DNA of 64,000 nt from Elgaria multicarinata webbii (GCF_023053635.1 NC_086171.1:51439538-51503537), one strand, 5' to 3'; positions 1-10,329 are shown, counted from the stretch's first letter. Numbers and translations: made by a program. Notes: generated from the letters alone by a model not told the origin.

Positions 1-22
1 CTATCCTGCCAACAACCGCCCG

Positions 23-65
<43 letters not shown>

Positions 66-413
66 GCATTAACTCACCAGCCAGGCTTCGGGTCAATAAA
101 TTACTCTGTATTTACATGGTTCAAAGTTAAGCTTTTATTTGGTTTTAAATTAAAAAAATAAATTTCATTATTAAAGAGTGGAATGGGTCTAAACTAATGT
201 TTACATATTAGTTTACTTGGTTTAGAATACCACCAGAGAAACAATAAAGGTGTACTGTATCACCCCAAACAGAAATCTTTTTGTTAGAAAGTTTGACAGT
301 GGTAGAATTCAGTTTAATTGGAAAAAAGTCTTACACGTTTACAACGAATGTTAGAAGTAAACATCTGGCATCCGTGCTACCCACATCTAATTTCAATCAC
401 TGTGTTCGGGGCA
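1..413 (-). other. LRRC3B: LRRC3B 3' untranslated region (partial)
   Basis: This stretch lies directly downstream of the LRRC3B stop codon on the minus strand. A canonical AATAAA (minus strand) sits at 134-139 and an ATTAAA at 313-318, so the transcript could end at about 110-125 or continue beyond the left edge. The distal part is a TC/AC microsatellite. That it is transcribed is inferred from position; the polyadenylation site actually used cannot be told from sequence. Confidence 0.55.
23..65. repeat. (TC)n(AC)n compound microsatellite
   Basis: An uninterrupted TC tract (23-50) passes directly into an AC tract (51-65). It is a likely length-variable marker just beyond the LRRC3B 3' UTR. 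Confidence 0.95.
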
Positions 414-1190
414 CTATACGACAGTGCTAATATCATCAGCTTCATCTGGTTTCTTTTGCCTGCTTGGCAGGGATTTCAAGTACTCAAGGTGCCTGCGTGC
501 ATCCTCTTGATTTTGCCGCACATAGTAAACTACATAGGAGATCACCATGGTGAACCAGCCAAACATGGTGACTAGCATGGCATAATCAGTAGTCTTTTTA
601 GGAAGGTTACAGAGGTCAGCATCAGCAGCATTCAGGAATGGTCTCCCAGCATGTTCATCTAAATCTGAAGTCTTACAGATCACACTGTTGGCTGTTTCAT
701 GGTTAGAGGCCATGCTCCTCAAGACCTGCTGCAGAGTGCAGTCACAGTGCCAAGGATTGTTTGCAATTCTAGCCCTGGCCTTTAAGTTGTTAAAAGCATT
801 TTTGTGCACACTTTTAATCCGGTTGTCTGACAAGTCCAGCATCTGCAAGGTTTCCGCCACCCCTTTGAAGGAGTGTTCATCAATGAATTCAATAATGTTC
901 TTGGATAAGTTGAGGACTTTCAATTGGTGCAAGTCCTTGAAAATTTCATTTGGGATGGATGTGATCTGATTGGAGTCTAAATAAAGTAAGACAGTTTCAG
1001 GAGGAAGATCTCTGGGTATTTCCTTGAGGTTTGCATTGCTGCAACTGACATTTAAGCCTCCGGAATGGGAACAAAGGCAACCTTTGGGGCACATACTGGC
1101 AGAATGAAAGCACAGTATCATGAGGACAAAGCTTTGTAAGAGCAGACACATGGAGAGGGAGCGAGTTAACCACAAGTCTACCAGATGCAT
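414..1190 (-). CDS. LRRC3B: LRRC3B, leucine-rich repeat-containing protein 3B
   Basis: An intact 258-residue single-pass type I membrane protein. Seen: a hydrophobic signal peptide (about 1-33); an LRRNT cap with Cys34, 38, 40 and 50; three leucine-rich repeats (about 65-135, with LxxLxLxxN-type spacing); an LRRCT cap (about 145-196, NPWHCDC with Cys149, 151, 172, 194); a transmembrane helix (about 203-224); and a basic cytoplasmic tail ending ISTVV, which fits a class I PDZ ligand. N-x-S/T sites lie at N47 and N94. The match to vertebrate LRRC3B is near-identical over most of its length, including the N-terminal LVDLWLTRSLSMCLLLQSF stretch. Compared with the human protein as I remember it (259 residues), one Asn before DADLC is missing. 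The ATG is set by family agreement and by the stop-free single exon usual for LRRC3 genes. LRRC3B is known as a brain-enriched putative tumour suppressor; its molecular role is poorly defined. Confidence 0.97.
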   Translation of the reverse strand: MHLVDLWLTRSLSMCLLLQSFVLMILCFHSASMCPKGCLCSHSGGLNVSCSNANLKEIPRDLPPETVLLYLDSNQITSIPNEIFKDLHQLKVLNLSKNIIEFIDEHSFKGVAETLQMLDLSDNRIKSVHKNAFNNLKARARIANNPWHCDCTLQQVLRSMASNHETANSVICKTSDLDEHAGRPFLNAADADLCNLPKKTTDYAMLVTMFGWFTMVISYVVYYVRQNQEDARRHLEYLKSLPSRQKKPDEADDISTVV

Positions 1191-1360
1191 GCTGGGATGT
1201 CAGCATAATCACACAACCACTTCTCATTTACCCAACAGTGGTGGCAAAGGATCTCAGGCACAAAACCGCAACCTCATTCTCTTCCGTGATGTCATTCGAC
1301 TTGAGAATGTGCTAATGCGTAGACTTCCTCATGGTCAGTTTTCTCTTTAAAAGAACGTTC
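1191..1360 (-). other. LRRC3B: LRRC3B 5' UTR part of the coding exon
   Basis: Sequence between the ATG and the predicted splice acceptor. It contains stops in all frames relative to the CDS. LRRC3-family genes are known to carry their whole CDS in one exon preceded by non-coding exon(s), and this layout fits that. The exon boundary is inferred. Confidence 0.6.
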
Positions 1361-1394
1361 CTAGAAAATTAAAACAAAACAAAACAAAAATCTC
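1361..1394 (-). promoter_or_regulatory. LRRC3B: Splice acceptor (3' splice site) of LRRC3B coding exon
   Basis: Read on the minus strand, a T-rich tract made of TTTTG units runs into TTTTAATTTTCTAG followed by GAACG. This is a strong polypyrimidine tract plus AG. The AG is at 1361-1362 and the exon would start at 1360. It is the best acceptor close to the ATG. Confidence 0.6.
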
Positions 1395-1430
1395 TTACCA
1401 AACTAGAAGGGCCACTCATTGTATTAAGAC
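1395..1430. other. Start of LRRC3B upstream intron
   Basis: From here to the right edge no further host exon was recognised. The DNA is taken to be the LRRC3B 5' UTR intron and/or upstream intergenic sequence. Confidence 0.4.
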
Positions 1431-1590
1431 ATAAGAACATAAGAAGAGCCATGTTGGATCAGACTAAAGGTCCATCTAGTCCAGCATAGTGTTCACACAG
1501 CTGGCCAAGGGCAAACCACAACCAGGACATGAGGGCAACAGCACCCTCCTGTCCAAGTTCCCCAACAACTGGTGTACAAGACAGGAATGC
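1431..1590 (+). repeat. Interspersed repeat (GAGCC…TGGATCAGACTAAAGG family)
   Basis: Begins with a doubled AACATAAGAA motif, then a core reading GGATCAGAC…AAGGTCCATCTAG, GTTCACACAG and CAACAGCACCCTCCTG. A second copy occurs inverted at 24567-24698, which supports a dispersed family. The class (SINE or LINE tail) is unknown to me. Confidence 0.6.
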
Positions 1591-1593
1591 AGT

Positions 1594-1810
1594 TTACAGT
1601 GCAGTCCTATACATGTCTACTCAGAAGTAAGCTCCACTGAGTTCAATGGGACTTAGGGGGGATCTACACTACTGCTTTTAAAGTGCTTTAAAGCACTTTG
1701 AAAACGTTTTGAAACCTGGGCCCCAACAGTTGTCAAAACTGTTATAAAGCGCTTTAAAGCAGTAGTGTAGATCCCCCCTTACCCCAGATATGTTGGTATA
1801 GAATCCAGGT
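1594..1810 (+). repeat. Short AATCCTATAC…GGATTGCAG repeat, split by a MITE
   Basis: A roughly 85-bp family that recurs across the window (10498-10585, 11115-11190, 12460-12512 with 16198-16230, 28125-28210, 37258-37369, 44555-44610, 61656-61743). Core: CTACTCAGAAGTAAG, then TTCAATGGGACTTACTCCC. Here the core is interrupted after GGGACTTA by the MITE at 1656-1778. The ends are roughly inverted (CAATCCTATAC / GTATAGGATTG), suggesting a very small MITE. Confidence 0.6.
1656..1778. mobile_element. Harbinger-like MITE, family 2 (123 bp)
   Basis: Perfect 15-bp terminal inverted repeats (GGGGGGATCTACACT), extending imperfectly through ACTGCTTTAAAG. It is flanked by TTA at 1653-1655 and 1779-1781. 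Removing the element restores the host repeat GGGACTTACCCC. A 3-bp TTA duplication is typical of the PIF/Harbinger superfamily. No coding capacity. Confidence 0.75.
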
Positions 1811-2204
1811 ATGAATAGGAAATCTCTATGGAAAAGTCTATTGTTTCACTAAGGTACAGCAGGATCACTTTTGGCACCAACTTGAGTTGATATGTACGTC
1901 TTTAAGGGAACAGACGTCATCCCACTCAAACATCACAATTCTTGAGAGAGACTGTTTCTTTCTTTCTTTTTTTAAACCCAGGTTTTCTAGAACAATAGTA
2001 ATAAAACTTAATTACTTTCTTCCTTTTACAGTAGCAGACACATTAATAAGATTTATAGTGGAACTCCAGCAGCAGTAACAAATTAGGCAAGCATTTTTGT
2101 GGCTAATGACCTTGCAACAAAGTATTCCCTACTGCTTTAAATCCAAATTTTAAGAGAAAAAGCATTTTTACTTAAAAAAAACCAACAACCAAAAACTACT
2201 TATC
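1811..2204. other. Unassigned intron-like DNA
   Basis: AT-rich sequence. No repeat, exon or RNA gene recognised. Confidence 0.5.
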
Positions 2205-3281
2205 GACTCAGTTCAGACAACACGTTTCTTAATGGTGTTTTTAGAACTCCACGGTGGAGTTTTTACACCAACGTTCGGAAATTTGTTGTCTGGCGGGAAA
2301 ATTCCACCCCACGGTGGAGTTTTTTTTGGAAAATACTCCACGCTGAATATCCACGTTGTATAGAGGAGAGTTACTGCACAACTACTGCATTGTGTGTTGT
2401 GTGGAGAGCTCCGTGGAGCTTTCTGTTGCGTTAACTTTTCCCATTAGCTACAAAGTTCTCTGGCAAGAGTGGCAAAAGTAGCGAGTGCCACTCTAGGAGA
2501 GCTGCCAGGATTGTTTCTTTTTTGCAGCAATGGCTGATGGGATGCCATCGCCGAGGGATTAGAAAGGGTGGAAGAACTGTCACTCAAACATCATAATGGA
2601 TTTTACTCAACTCCACAGTAGCCCACAGTCACACAACGGTGGAGTTAGAACATGTGTGGGGAGTACCTCCTAAAAACTCAAAATGCAGCGGCCAGATTGA
2701 TAACTGGAATCAGATGGTTTGAACATATAAGACTAATTCAGGCCCACTTGCATTGGCTGCCTATACATTTCTGAGCCCAATTCAAGGTGCTGGTTTTAAC
2801 CTATAATGCCTTACACGGCTTGGGACCACAATTCCTGACAGAATGCCTCTCCTGACATGAACCTACCTACACACTATGCTCAACATCTAAAGTCCTCCTC
2901 TGAGTGGCCACTCCGAGGAAAGCCCGGAGGATGGCAACAAGGGAGAGGAGGGCCTTTTCAGTGGTGGCCCCCCAATTATGGAATGATCTCCCCAATGAGG
3001 ATCTTTTCAGCATCAGGTCAAGACTTTTCTCTTCTCCCAGGCAGTTAGCAGTTGTTTTTAACTGACCCCAGAATAGTTGTTTTAAAAGGATATTGTTGTT
3101 TTATGTTTTGGATGGTTTTAAATTTTGTATATTTATTTTTAATGTTCACTTTTTTAAACTTTTGTAAACCGCCCAGAGAGCTTCAGCTATGGGGCAGTAT
3201 ATAAATGTAATAAATAAATAAATAAACCGTTGAGTGGAGTTTTCACACTGCATTGACTAATGTGTTGTCTGAACTGAGCCA
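2205..3281. mobile_element. hAT-like non-autonomous DNA transposon carrying an L2 insert
   Basis: The ends are inverted: CTCAGTTCAGACAACAC at the left and GTGTTGTCTGAACTGAG at the right. The subterminal parts repeat a palindrome around CTCCACGGTGGAG (near 2250, 2310 and 2635). An L2 tail (2686-3230) sits inside the right part. No transposase ORF and no clear target-site duplication. The hAT assignment rests on TIR style only. Confidence 0.5.
2686..3230 (+). mobile_element. L2-clade LINE, 3' end (5'-truncated)
   Basis: Degraded reverse-transcriptase C-terminus (ARLITGIRW, HLHWLPI, ALHGLGPQFL), then a 3' UTR with CCGCCCAGAGAGCTTC and GGCAGTATATAAATG, ending in (AATA)n. The frame is interrupted, so it is an old copy. 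It lies within the DNA transposon at 2205-3281. Confidence 0.8.
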
Positions 3282-3282
3282 T

Positions 3283-3372
3283 TATTATTATTATTATTAT
3301 TATTTATTTATATAGCACCATCAATGTACATGGTGCTGTACAGAGTTATCAAGACAAACCAAATTTAGCTGG
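3283..3372 (-). repeat. (ATT)n plus LINE-type 3' tail
   Basis: An ATT microsatellite is followed by TATATAGCACCATCAATG and ACATGGTGCTGTACAG. The same tail appears in the opposite orientation at 52958-53020, so this is a minus-strand retroelement end. Confidence 0.6.
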
Positions 3373-5079
3373 ATTTCATGGCACAGGCGCAACTTTTACA
3401 CAGCAAACCTAGGGTTCTTAGACAGTGTCCCAAAGGCCAAAGAACTGTCTAGAAAACAAAACCCTCTGAAGTCTTAGTCAGATTGTACTCTGCACATGCA
3501 CAGGATTGCACCTTTATTCTCCAATCGTCTCACTTCTCTCCCCACCGCCACATTTCCTTTTGTATTAGAACATTTTTATCTACTTACTTGGCAAGGAGGT
3601 TTGCTACATGTTTGTTGCAGGGGACTCAGGAAATAAAAATCTCATGTTTTAAATTGCGTTTTAAATATTGCCAGCAATAAAACGTAAAAGATGGAATCAC
3701 TATTGAATAGAACAGAAAGCCCTCTAACATTTCATAGTGTTCAAAGAAAATAAATATTCAAATAGTTCTTCCTCAATTAACTTTGAACATAGTACAAAGG
3801 CAGACTGTGAAAGACGTGCAAGATTCTTCAATACAATTCCCTTCCTTATTATGAACTACAATCCAGCTTTATAATCATGGCAGATCCATTTATCTTTATA
3901 CACATTTCCTTTTATGTAAAAGCTGAGAAGCTTGCACACCTTCCAAGTTGTATTTACATATAAATGAATCTTATATTAACATAAAGGCAGGTTAATGCTA
4001 ATTAAATTCATATAATGCAGCATAAAATTTCAGAGAAAATATGAAATCTGAATCACCTTTATTTTTGATTCCTGCATTTAGGAGGAATTTGCAGATCATC
4101 TATTCTCTTAGTAGAAGAACTATCTATACTACACTGGACATCAAGTTTGGAACTAGGGCACCAGAAATCTCTATCCTCCTTTACCTCTAGATTTTTTGGA
4201 TGAGTTTCTGCAAGTCACAGAATGTCAGCCTTACTTTTGCATCTGTAAAATGGGAATAATAACAACCCACTTTAAAAACCAGTTACAGAAGGTCAGAAAT
4301 GGAAAAACACCCTGCACGTTGAGAACACTGTATCATTGAGTGATATTAGCAGTGAGTAATGTTTTCTAAATGAAAAAGCTGTATTTAAAGTATTTTTTAT
4401 TCTCACATCTCATTTACAATATAAGAATGCAAAGGGGAATTCATAATAAATATACTATGCACAAAGTGTATGTGTAATGTGGAAGCATGTCAACTGAAAT
4501 GCAACTGGGAGAGATTTTTAGAGGACAAATGGCAAAAGTGGGACATTTCAATTAGTCTCTCATTTCTGCAGCTTCCCGGCTGCTTTTCATTTTAAAAGAA
4601 GTCAGTGAAAATTGAAATGGAACTCTATATTTCATCTAGTTTTCATCTTGTGCTTCCATTGTTTCGTATCATCTAGTTTTCATCTTGTTCTTCACTTGTT
4701 TTCTACCACATCTCTGCATTTAATCCCAGCATTCTTGTAGCGGGTTTTTGTGCTAAAATCACTAGTTGATACAACAGAATGACTCAATGCTCCAGGAAGA
4801 CAGTCCATAGATTGTAACTCTATTGTCTTGAAGGACTGGACTTATTCCAGTTCTGAACAAGCCATGTGGCAGTTAAGTCATGGCCTCAACATTTCACAAT
4901 CTATGTACTACTTAGACCCTAAATATCCCTATGACTGGCATGCAGAAATATCTGTGGCTATTCCTTCAAAAATACAAATACTCACACAGACTCATTAGGG
5001 TCACATGAGCAATCTTACAACTGAATAAGTTTACAGAAATTCTCTGACCCAGGATCTAATCAATTGGGCTTAAAGAACA
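3373..5079. other. Unassigned AT-rich DNA
   Basis: No transposon signature or exon recognised. The part at 3890-4090 is low in repeats and looks unique. ATCTAGTTTTCATCTTGT is locally duplicated near 4635 and 4671. Confidence 0.4.
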
Positions 5080-5205
5080 TATCCTGCATTATCCTAACCT
5101 ACCTCACAGGGTTCTTTTGAGGATAAAATAGGAAAATACCAAGTGAGCTGCTCTGAGCTCCTTGGAGGAAGGTGGGTTGCTGTTGTTTTTATTATTACTG
5201 AGCCA
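5080..5205 (+). mobile_element. tRNA-type SINE, 3' half
   Basis: ACCTACCTCACAGGG, GAGGATAAAATAGG and GAGCTCCTTGGAGGAAGG match the body and tail of the SINE seen at 45985-47530 and 24076-24225. The tRNA-like head is missing. Confidence 0.6.
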
Positions 5206-6534
5206 AAATAGCCTACCCAACTTTGTCACCAGGATGCAAAGCTGGGGAGCCATTTTATCGGCTTGGGAGATGTGAGTAGGGATGTTTAAGTGCACGCGTA
5301 CACCTACCACTGGTGGCAATCATGCTCTCCACTGCTGATGGGTATAGAATTTCTTCAGAGTCTCCTACCCCCCCCCCCAAAAAAAAAAAAACCCATCAGT
5401 GTGAGGGCACTAAGCATTGCTTCCTGCTTTTACCTTCACTCTGATTTGGCTTCACAACAATGGCAGTTACCCAGCAGCAGTGAGACGCACAACCTCCATT
5501 CCACCAGATCATATAAACAAATTGTTGCAATGGAAATGATGAGGGGTAGTGGTTTCATGAAACCTTTTCCATCACTCCCAAAACGACTCCCATTTAGAGT
5601 TGTAAACTGTTCTCCAAAGAACTTTTGACTCGAATGTTTAACAATGTGTTGAATAAATAACAACATAAATAAAATAACACTAATATGTGCACTAAATTCA
5701 AATTACTGGTTCTCCTTCAAACAAAATAATCCCTCTGACCTGGGGCTCTAAGTTTTGGAAAACAAACAATTATCCCATCTAAACACATAAAAAGAAAAAT
5801 TGGGATAAAAGAAATAGAGTGTGAAGTAAATGAAAATCAGAGAACCTGTCCATGTATTGTAGCTCTGATGTTTTGGTGAGGAGCCTTGGAGGTTGCCAGG
5901 TAGCCTCATAGGATGCTCCTTAGTTCTGTCAAAGAGGTAGAAAGAGATCTTGCTGAATGAATCACATGGTGCCATCTCTTATCTTATGGGTGAGTGGTCT
6001 TAGGGACAAAAAGAAAGAAAACGGTTGTTGACAAGGTTGTGCAAAATTGATTCTTTAATGTTGACTCTGTTGCTCTCTCTTGTCCATTTCATCTTCTGGA
6101 ACTAGGCCAAACAGTAGATTTTTTTTCTTACTCTACAGAATGTTGATAATGTTGAAATCCACAATGTTGATAATAATGGTTCAATGTTCATTTGGTTCAA
6201 TACTCATTTGAACAAATGAAAAGCAATTACAAACTGATTTTGATGAACATAAAGTACAAGGTTGTTCCATAAGACATCTCAAAGCAAAAAGAGATTTCTA
6301 CTAGGATTCTGAAGTGAAATGCAAATTTTGGTAATGACTTTCAAGAAGTTGACAATATGAGATAACAGTCCTGGGGGGAAATGTATATCTACGAACAGTA
6401 AGCTGGCTGCTCATGGAACTAGAAGTGCATTTTCACTGTCGTTTATTTTTTCATTTCTCACAATATTTCTATAGTGCTGAGTTATAAAGTTTACTCTTAC
6501 AGATAAATATTACATAATGGTTTATTTTCTGGAA
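5206..6534. other. Unassigned DNA with a C-tract/A-tract
   Basis: Contains a run of about 11 C followed by about 12 A near 5369-5392. TTGATAATGTTGAAATCC-like short repeats lie near 6140-6200. No gene recognised. Confidence 0.4.
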
Positions 6535-6960
6535 CAACCATGGTGGGCTAGCATGTTGTCTGTGACATGTTTACCCCCCTCCCCACGGTGAGTTATTTCC
6601 CCCAAATAAGCCACACTGACAAACCAGTCTGTAACAAGGGTTATTTTACCTAAGATGGGTTAACATGTCAACTGTCGTGCAGCATGGGTTATGGAGATCA
6701 TTGACAGTGCTGCTTGGCAAGAGCAGCCAAAAATGCTGCCGCCACTCTGAACCTCTCAAGTCATCTCTATTCCTGCCGCAAAGGAAGCTGGGATACCTGC
6801 CTGGCTGGGTGAGAGCACTACAGGAGGAGGAGGGGTGAGGAAGTATGGAATAAACTACTCTGTGCAGCTTGTTTGCCTGATCATCTGATGGGAGCACAGT
6901 AGGTTGTTTGCATAACCACCTACCCAGCGTCACTTGCCAGCCAACATGGGTTAGCGTGAT
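6535..6960. mobile_element. Probable DNA-transposon remnant
   Basis: The left portion has CTAGCATGTTGTCTGTGAC. The right end has CCAACATGGGTTAGCGTG, a loose inverted counterpart. The middle is more GC-rich than its surroundings, as in other non-autonomous DNA elements here. Boundaries are uncertain. Confidence 0.3.
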
Positions 6961-7701
6961 ATGTGAATCCAGTCATGCCCTTAGAAATGAAAAACTGCAT
7001 GATGAAATGCCTAAAAGTACATTTTCCCTACTCTTATACAGCATACTTGTGCACCAGTTTTTTCACACAGGTATAGATTTATTAAAACAAATTAAACAAA
7101 GAAGAATTTTAGAGATCTTAAACTTCAAAATGTCCATGTAAAAGATTCCTTAAACCCGTATTCTCATGAATTAATCAAACAGAATTTCAGATGTTATGTT
7201 TGCAGAACTGCTAGAATCTCAGGATTATGTCCCAAATTGAAGCCCGGGGCTTTGGTAAACAATATTCTATAAGGTCTGTAAAACTTTTACCAAAGTTTTA
7301 GTTATCAGTTCTGAGAAAAAGTGATTTCAGACGGTTATTGGCACCAACACCAAATATTGGGCATGTTCCCCATCCCCTTTCCTCCTCTCAGATGACTCCT
7401 GCTGAGTTTACTTTACTTTAGAGGACTCCTGCTGAATTTAGGTTCACTTTCCCAAATTCTTGGCTTGTCATTGGGCATGAACCAGGAATCACAGTTTAAA
7501 ACATCTTGCTTGTTAAACAATTAAGCAAAACAATTCAGGATTTGCTATTGGATTGTTTAGGAACTGACAAGAGTTTGTTTTAAACCATGATTCTCAGTTT
7601 GTGCGTAACAAACCAGGAATTAGGGACAGTGAAACTAAAGTTGGCAGGAGTCCTCTTCTGACTGCATGGTAGGAGGAGAGGGGAGGAGGAAGTATACAGT
7701 A
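6961..7701. other. Unassigned DNA
   Basis: Includes a segment (about 7440-7625) with diffuse inverted similarity between its halves (GAACCAGGAATCACAGTTT / AAACCATGATTCTCAGTTT). It may be an old MITE. No coding signal. Confidence 0.35.
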
Positions 7702-7905
7702 CAAGCTAGAGAGTGAGTTCGGACGACACTTTTGTCAATGGAAAGGAAATAGTCCACTCGATGGGCGGTAAATCCTTGTGTGCTTTTGGGTGACATGGAA
7801 GTGCCGCTCCGTTGGAGAGGACTGTCTCCACTCCGAGTTGTCATCTCTCCCCACACACCTGTACTCCCTCCCCACCGAATGGTGGTACTGGTTAGTGCTT
7901 ACCTT

Positions 7906-8516
7906 GGTATGCTGATGTAGGGGGGAAAACGCACCAATAAGCATAGATGCTAAAAAGAGAAATGAACTCTGGTGCTTGATAAACGTATTAAAAACTATTT
8001 TAGTCTTAAAATCCAAAAATGCTCTGCTCAGCGTTTTGGACGTATCGTCCTTCGTCAGGAGCTATAATAAAATATACAGTTCTTTTAAAAAATAACAAAA
8101 CAGGAACAACACCCATGCATTAATGAAACATTTCATGTAGAAACCTCAGCTACTCCTATCTACAGATTTTTAGTTACAAGTCATGGAGACTAAAGGTTTT
8201 TCTAGGGACACTTTTGCCCTTATCCCTCCCCAGGATTACGTAATACTATTTGCTGACCCTAGTCCACAAACATAACATCCCAGCAAAAGTGTCCCTAGAA
8301 AAACCTTTAGTCTCCATGACTTGTGGCAACTACAAAATCTGTAGATAGGAGTAGCTGAGGTTTCTACATGAAATGCTTCATTAATGCATGGGTGTTGTTC
8401 CTGTTTTGTTATTTTGTTACGTCCAAAACGTTGAGCAGAGCATTTTTGGATTTTAAGAATAAAATAGTTTTTAATAAGTTTATCAAGTACCAGAGTTGAT
8501 TTCTCTTTTTAGCATC
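7906..8516. mobile_element. Palindromic insert, probably Penelope-like terminal repeats in inverted orientation
   Basis: Two arms, 7945-8217 and 8283-8517, are near-perfect reverse complements around a 65-bp spacer. The left arm holds about 40 bp that the right arm lacks. The insert is bounded by a 13-bp direct repeat TAGTGCTTACCTT (7893-7905 and 8517-8529), as expected for a target-site duplication. The minus strand of the left arm contains a hammerhead-like core (8034-8058). Penelope-like elements are known for paired terminal repeats and hammerhead motifs; the assignment is inference. Confidence 0.5.
8034..8058 (-). ncRNA. Hammerhead-ribozyme-like core (degenerate)
   Basis: Minus strand: CTGACGA (8058-8052), then a GGAC/GTCC stem with a 5-nt loop (8050-8038), then AAAAC. 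The hammerhead core is CUGANGA, stem II, GAAA. The G before the A run is replaced by A here, so activity is doubtful. Confidence 0.4.
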
Positions 8517-9574
8517 TAGTGCTTACCTTACCGGCAGTGCCATTACGGGGGGAGGAGTGGAGGAGAGATGAGGCTCCTGGCAATGGAGTAATTCCATTTC
8601 CTGTCAACAGGAGGCAGGGCTGCAGGAAGAAATTCCGAAGGAGCTCTGTCACTGTTGGCATCGCCAAGCAACCAGGACACTGCATCTCCCTTGTCAGAGG
8701 AGGCAAGGCATTTGGAGTTGCCTGGTGGCACAGCCTTCGGCAGAGCCAGGATTGCAGCCCCTGACATGCGAGAAATGGCCATGATCCCGACTCTGCCGAA
8801 GGACACCTCAGCGCCAAGCCATGTCATCCAAGGGACAACGGTGCTGAGGCATCCATCTCAGTCGGGGTCCATAGGAACAAGGCAAGGAGCAGGTACAAGA
8901 ACACCGACCCTTGCCCTGTTCATATGGAGACTGGCATGTCAGAGAAGCACGTAGGGGCTGGAGCTGCTGGTGACACCAGCAGCTCCCATCCCTGCATGCT
9001 CCTCCGATGTGCTGATCTGGATAGACAACTGCGTCCTGTGGTTGGACAGCTCCCAGCCATCACCACCCCCCAATCTATTTTGGGATAGGATGGAAGGGGC
9101 TCCTTCTATCCCCACAAGGCGATCTCCAGGTAGATCAGGGCACAGGGGCTTGTGACATGCATGCCCCTGGCAACATGTGGGGCGTCATGATTGGCGATGC
9201 CCCATCCAGTGACGGCATGTTCCCATGCCAGGGAACGCTTCAGGAGCCCTGATTGCCCCACCAAGGGATGGGACAATTGGGGCTCCTGAAGTGCTCCCTG
9301 GCACGGGATTATTTTCCCTTGCCCATAGAGCCTCGCAGGGCTAGAGTGGCCAGGTTTCTGCTGCTCTTGCCTTGCGACTCTGTCGACAGGGCAGAATAAT
9401 CAGCAGAGCCCCCCAGATGACAAAATAGGCAATGGTTGACGGGAAAGTCAATGGAGAAGCCTGCTGTTTTTCTCTGTTGACTATTTCAGCAAAATAATCA
9501 ACCATCAATTGTGTGTTAATTGTGTGTTGCTCAACAGACAACACCATAAACAACTCAACTGATGGTTGAATCTT

Positions 9575-9601
9575 AACACACACACACATACACACACACA
9601 C
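9575..9601. repeat. (CA)n microsatellite
   Basis: About 13 CA units with one CATA interruption. Confidence 0.95.
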
Positions 9602-9675
9602 GGTTGCTTATCAAATTGTCTGAACCAAGCCAGTGACTTTGCTCAGCTTGCAGTGGCTCATGAACCTAATGCTAA

Positions 9676-9800
9676 ATCAGCCTTTCCCAACATGGTGCCT
9701 TCCAGATGTTTTGGTCTCCAACTCCCATCAGCCCCAGGCAGCAATTCTGGCCGTTATAGTTCTAAACATCTGGAAGGTACCAGGTTGAGGAAGCTTTGCT
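9676..9800. repeat. Palindromic interspersed repeat (CTTCCAGATGTTTTGG family)
   Basis: The left part CCTTCCAGATGTTTTGG…CAACTCCCATCAGCCCC is mirrored by GTTCTAAACATCTGGAAGG. Relatives: 10330-10440, 18505-18530, 30283-30350, 36362-36430 and 55015-55085, recognised by CTCCAGATGT…GACTACAACTCCCA. Confidence 0.65.
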
Positions 9801-10329
9801 AAATCTTGGCTTAGTGTTACGTGCAAACTGGACCACTTGGTAATTAAGCATCTGGGATTCTGAATGATTTCTATAGTCTTTCCAAATCATCTTACTCTTA
9901 GCAGTACTTGGAAGACAATTATACACAGGAAATCTATTAATCACCATTTGCTGCCTTCAGCAACAATTCAAAATACTATATGCACCTATTAATCTACAGT
10001 CAAGAAACTGCAGATTTCTCTGAAAAATAGATCCTGCATACATACATGAATTCGGGCCCTGTGTCATGATTGTTTTATCTTAACACAAAGTGAAGGGCCA
10101 TCCCAAAAAGATAATAGTAAAATGTTTTTTAACACAACAACAACCCTTCACTGAATAGAAAGTTAAAGAACACAGCTCCTCTTAACTGTGTTTTCTTCAA
10201 CATTCTAAAAGAAAATGAAAAACGCATCCAGGCTAACCAGACACTAACCACAGACTGGACTGGAAAAGAAGACAAGACCCGGGAGCCAGGCATGAAGGAA
10301 ATACGAACAGTGTCCCAGAACAGCTTTCT
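9801..10329. other. Unassigned DNA
   Basis: No feature recognised. Confidence 0.4.

Larger units (their letters stand above)
7702..9640. mobile_element. Long hAT-like non-autonomous DNA transposon
   Basis: The left end GAGTTCGGACGACAC and right end TTGTCTGAACCAAGCC are inverted. They resemble the TIRs at 2205-3281 (CTCAGTTCAGACAACAC). The body (8520-9450) is GC-rich and has no recognisable transposase in any frame. A palindromic insert (7906-8516) and a CA microsatellite (9575-9601) lie inside. AGTGA flanks both ends, which could be a partial target duplication. The single-element reading is inferred. Confidence 0.4.

Noticed and set aside
8509-9155. Overlapping 80-100 residue frames in GC-rich DNA
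   Set aside because: Several frames on both strands are open only because stops are rare in GC-rich sequence. The region is inside a transposon.
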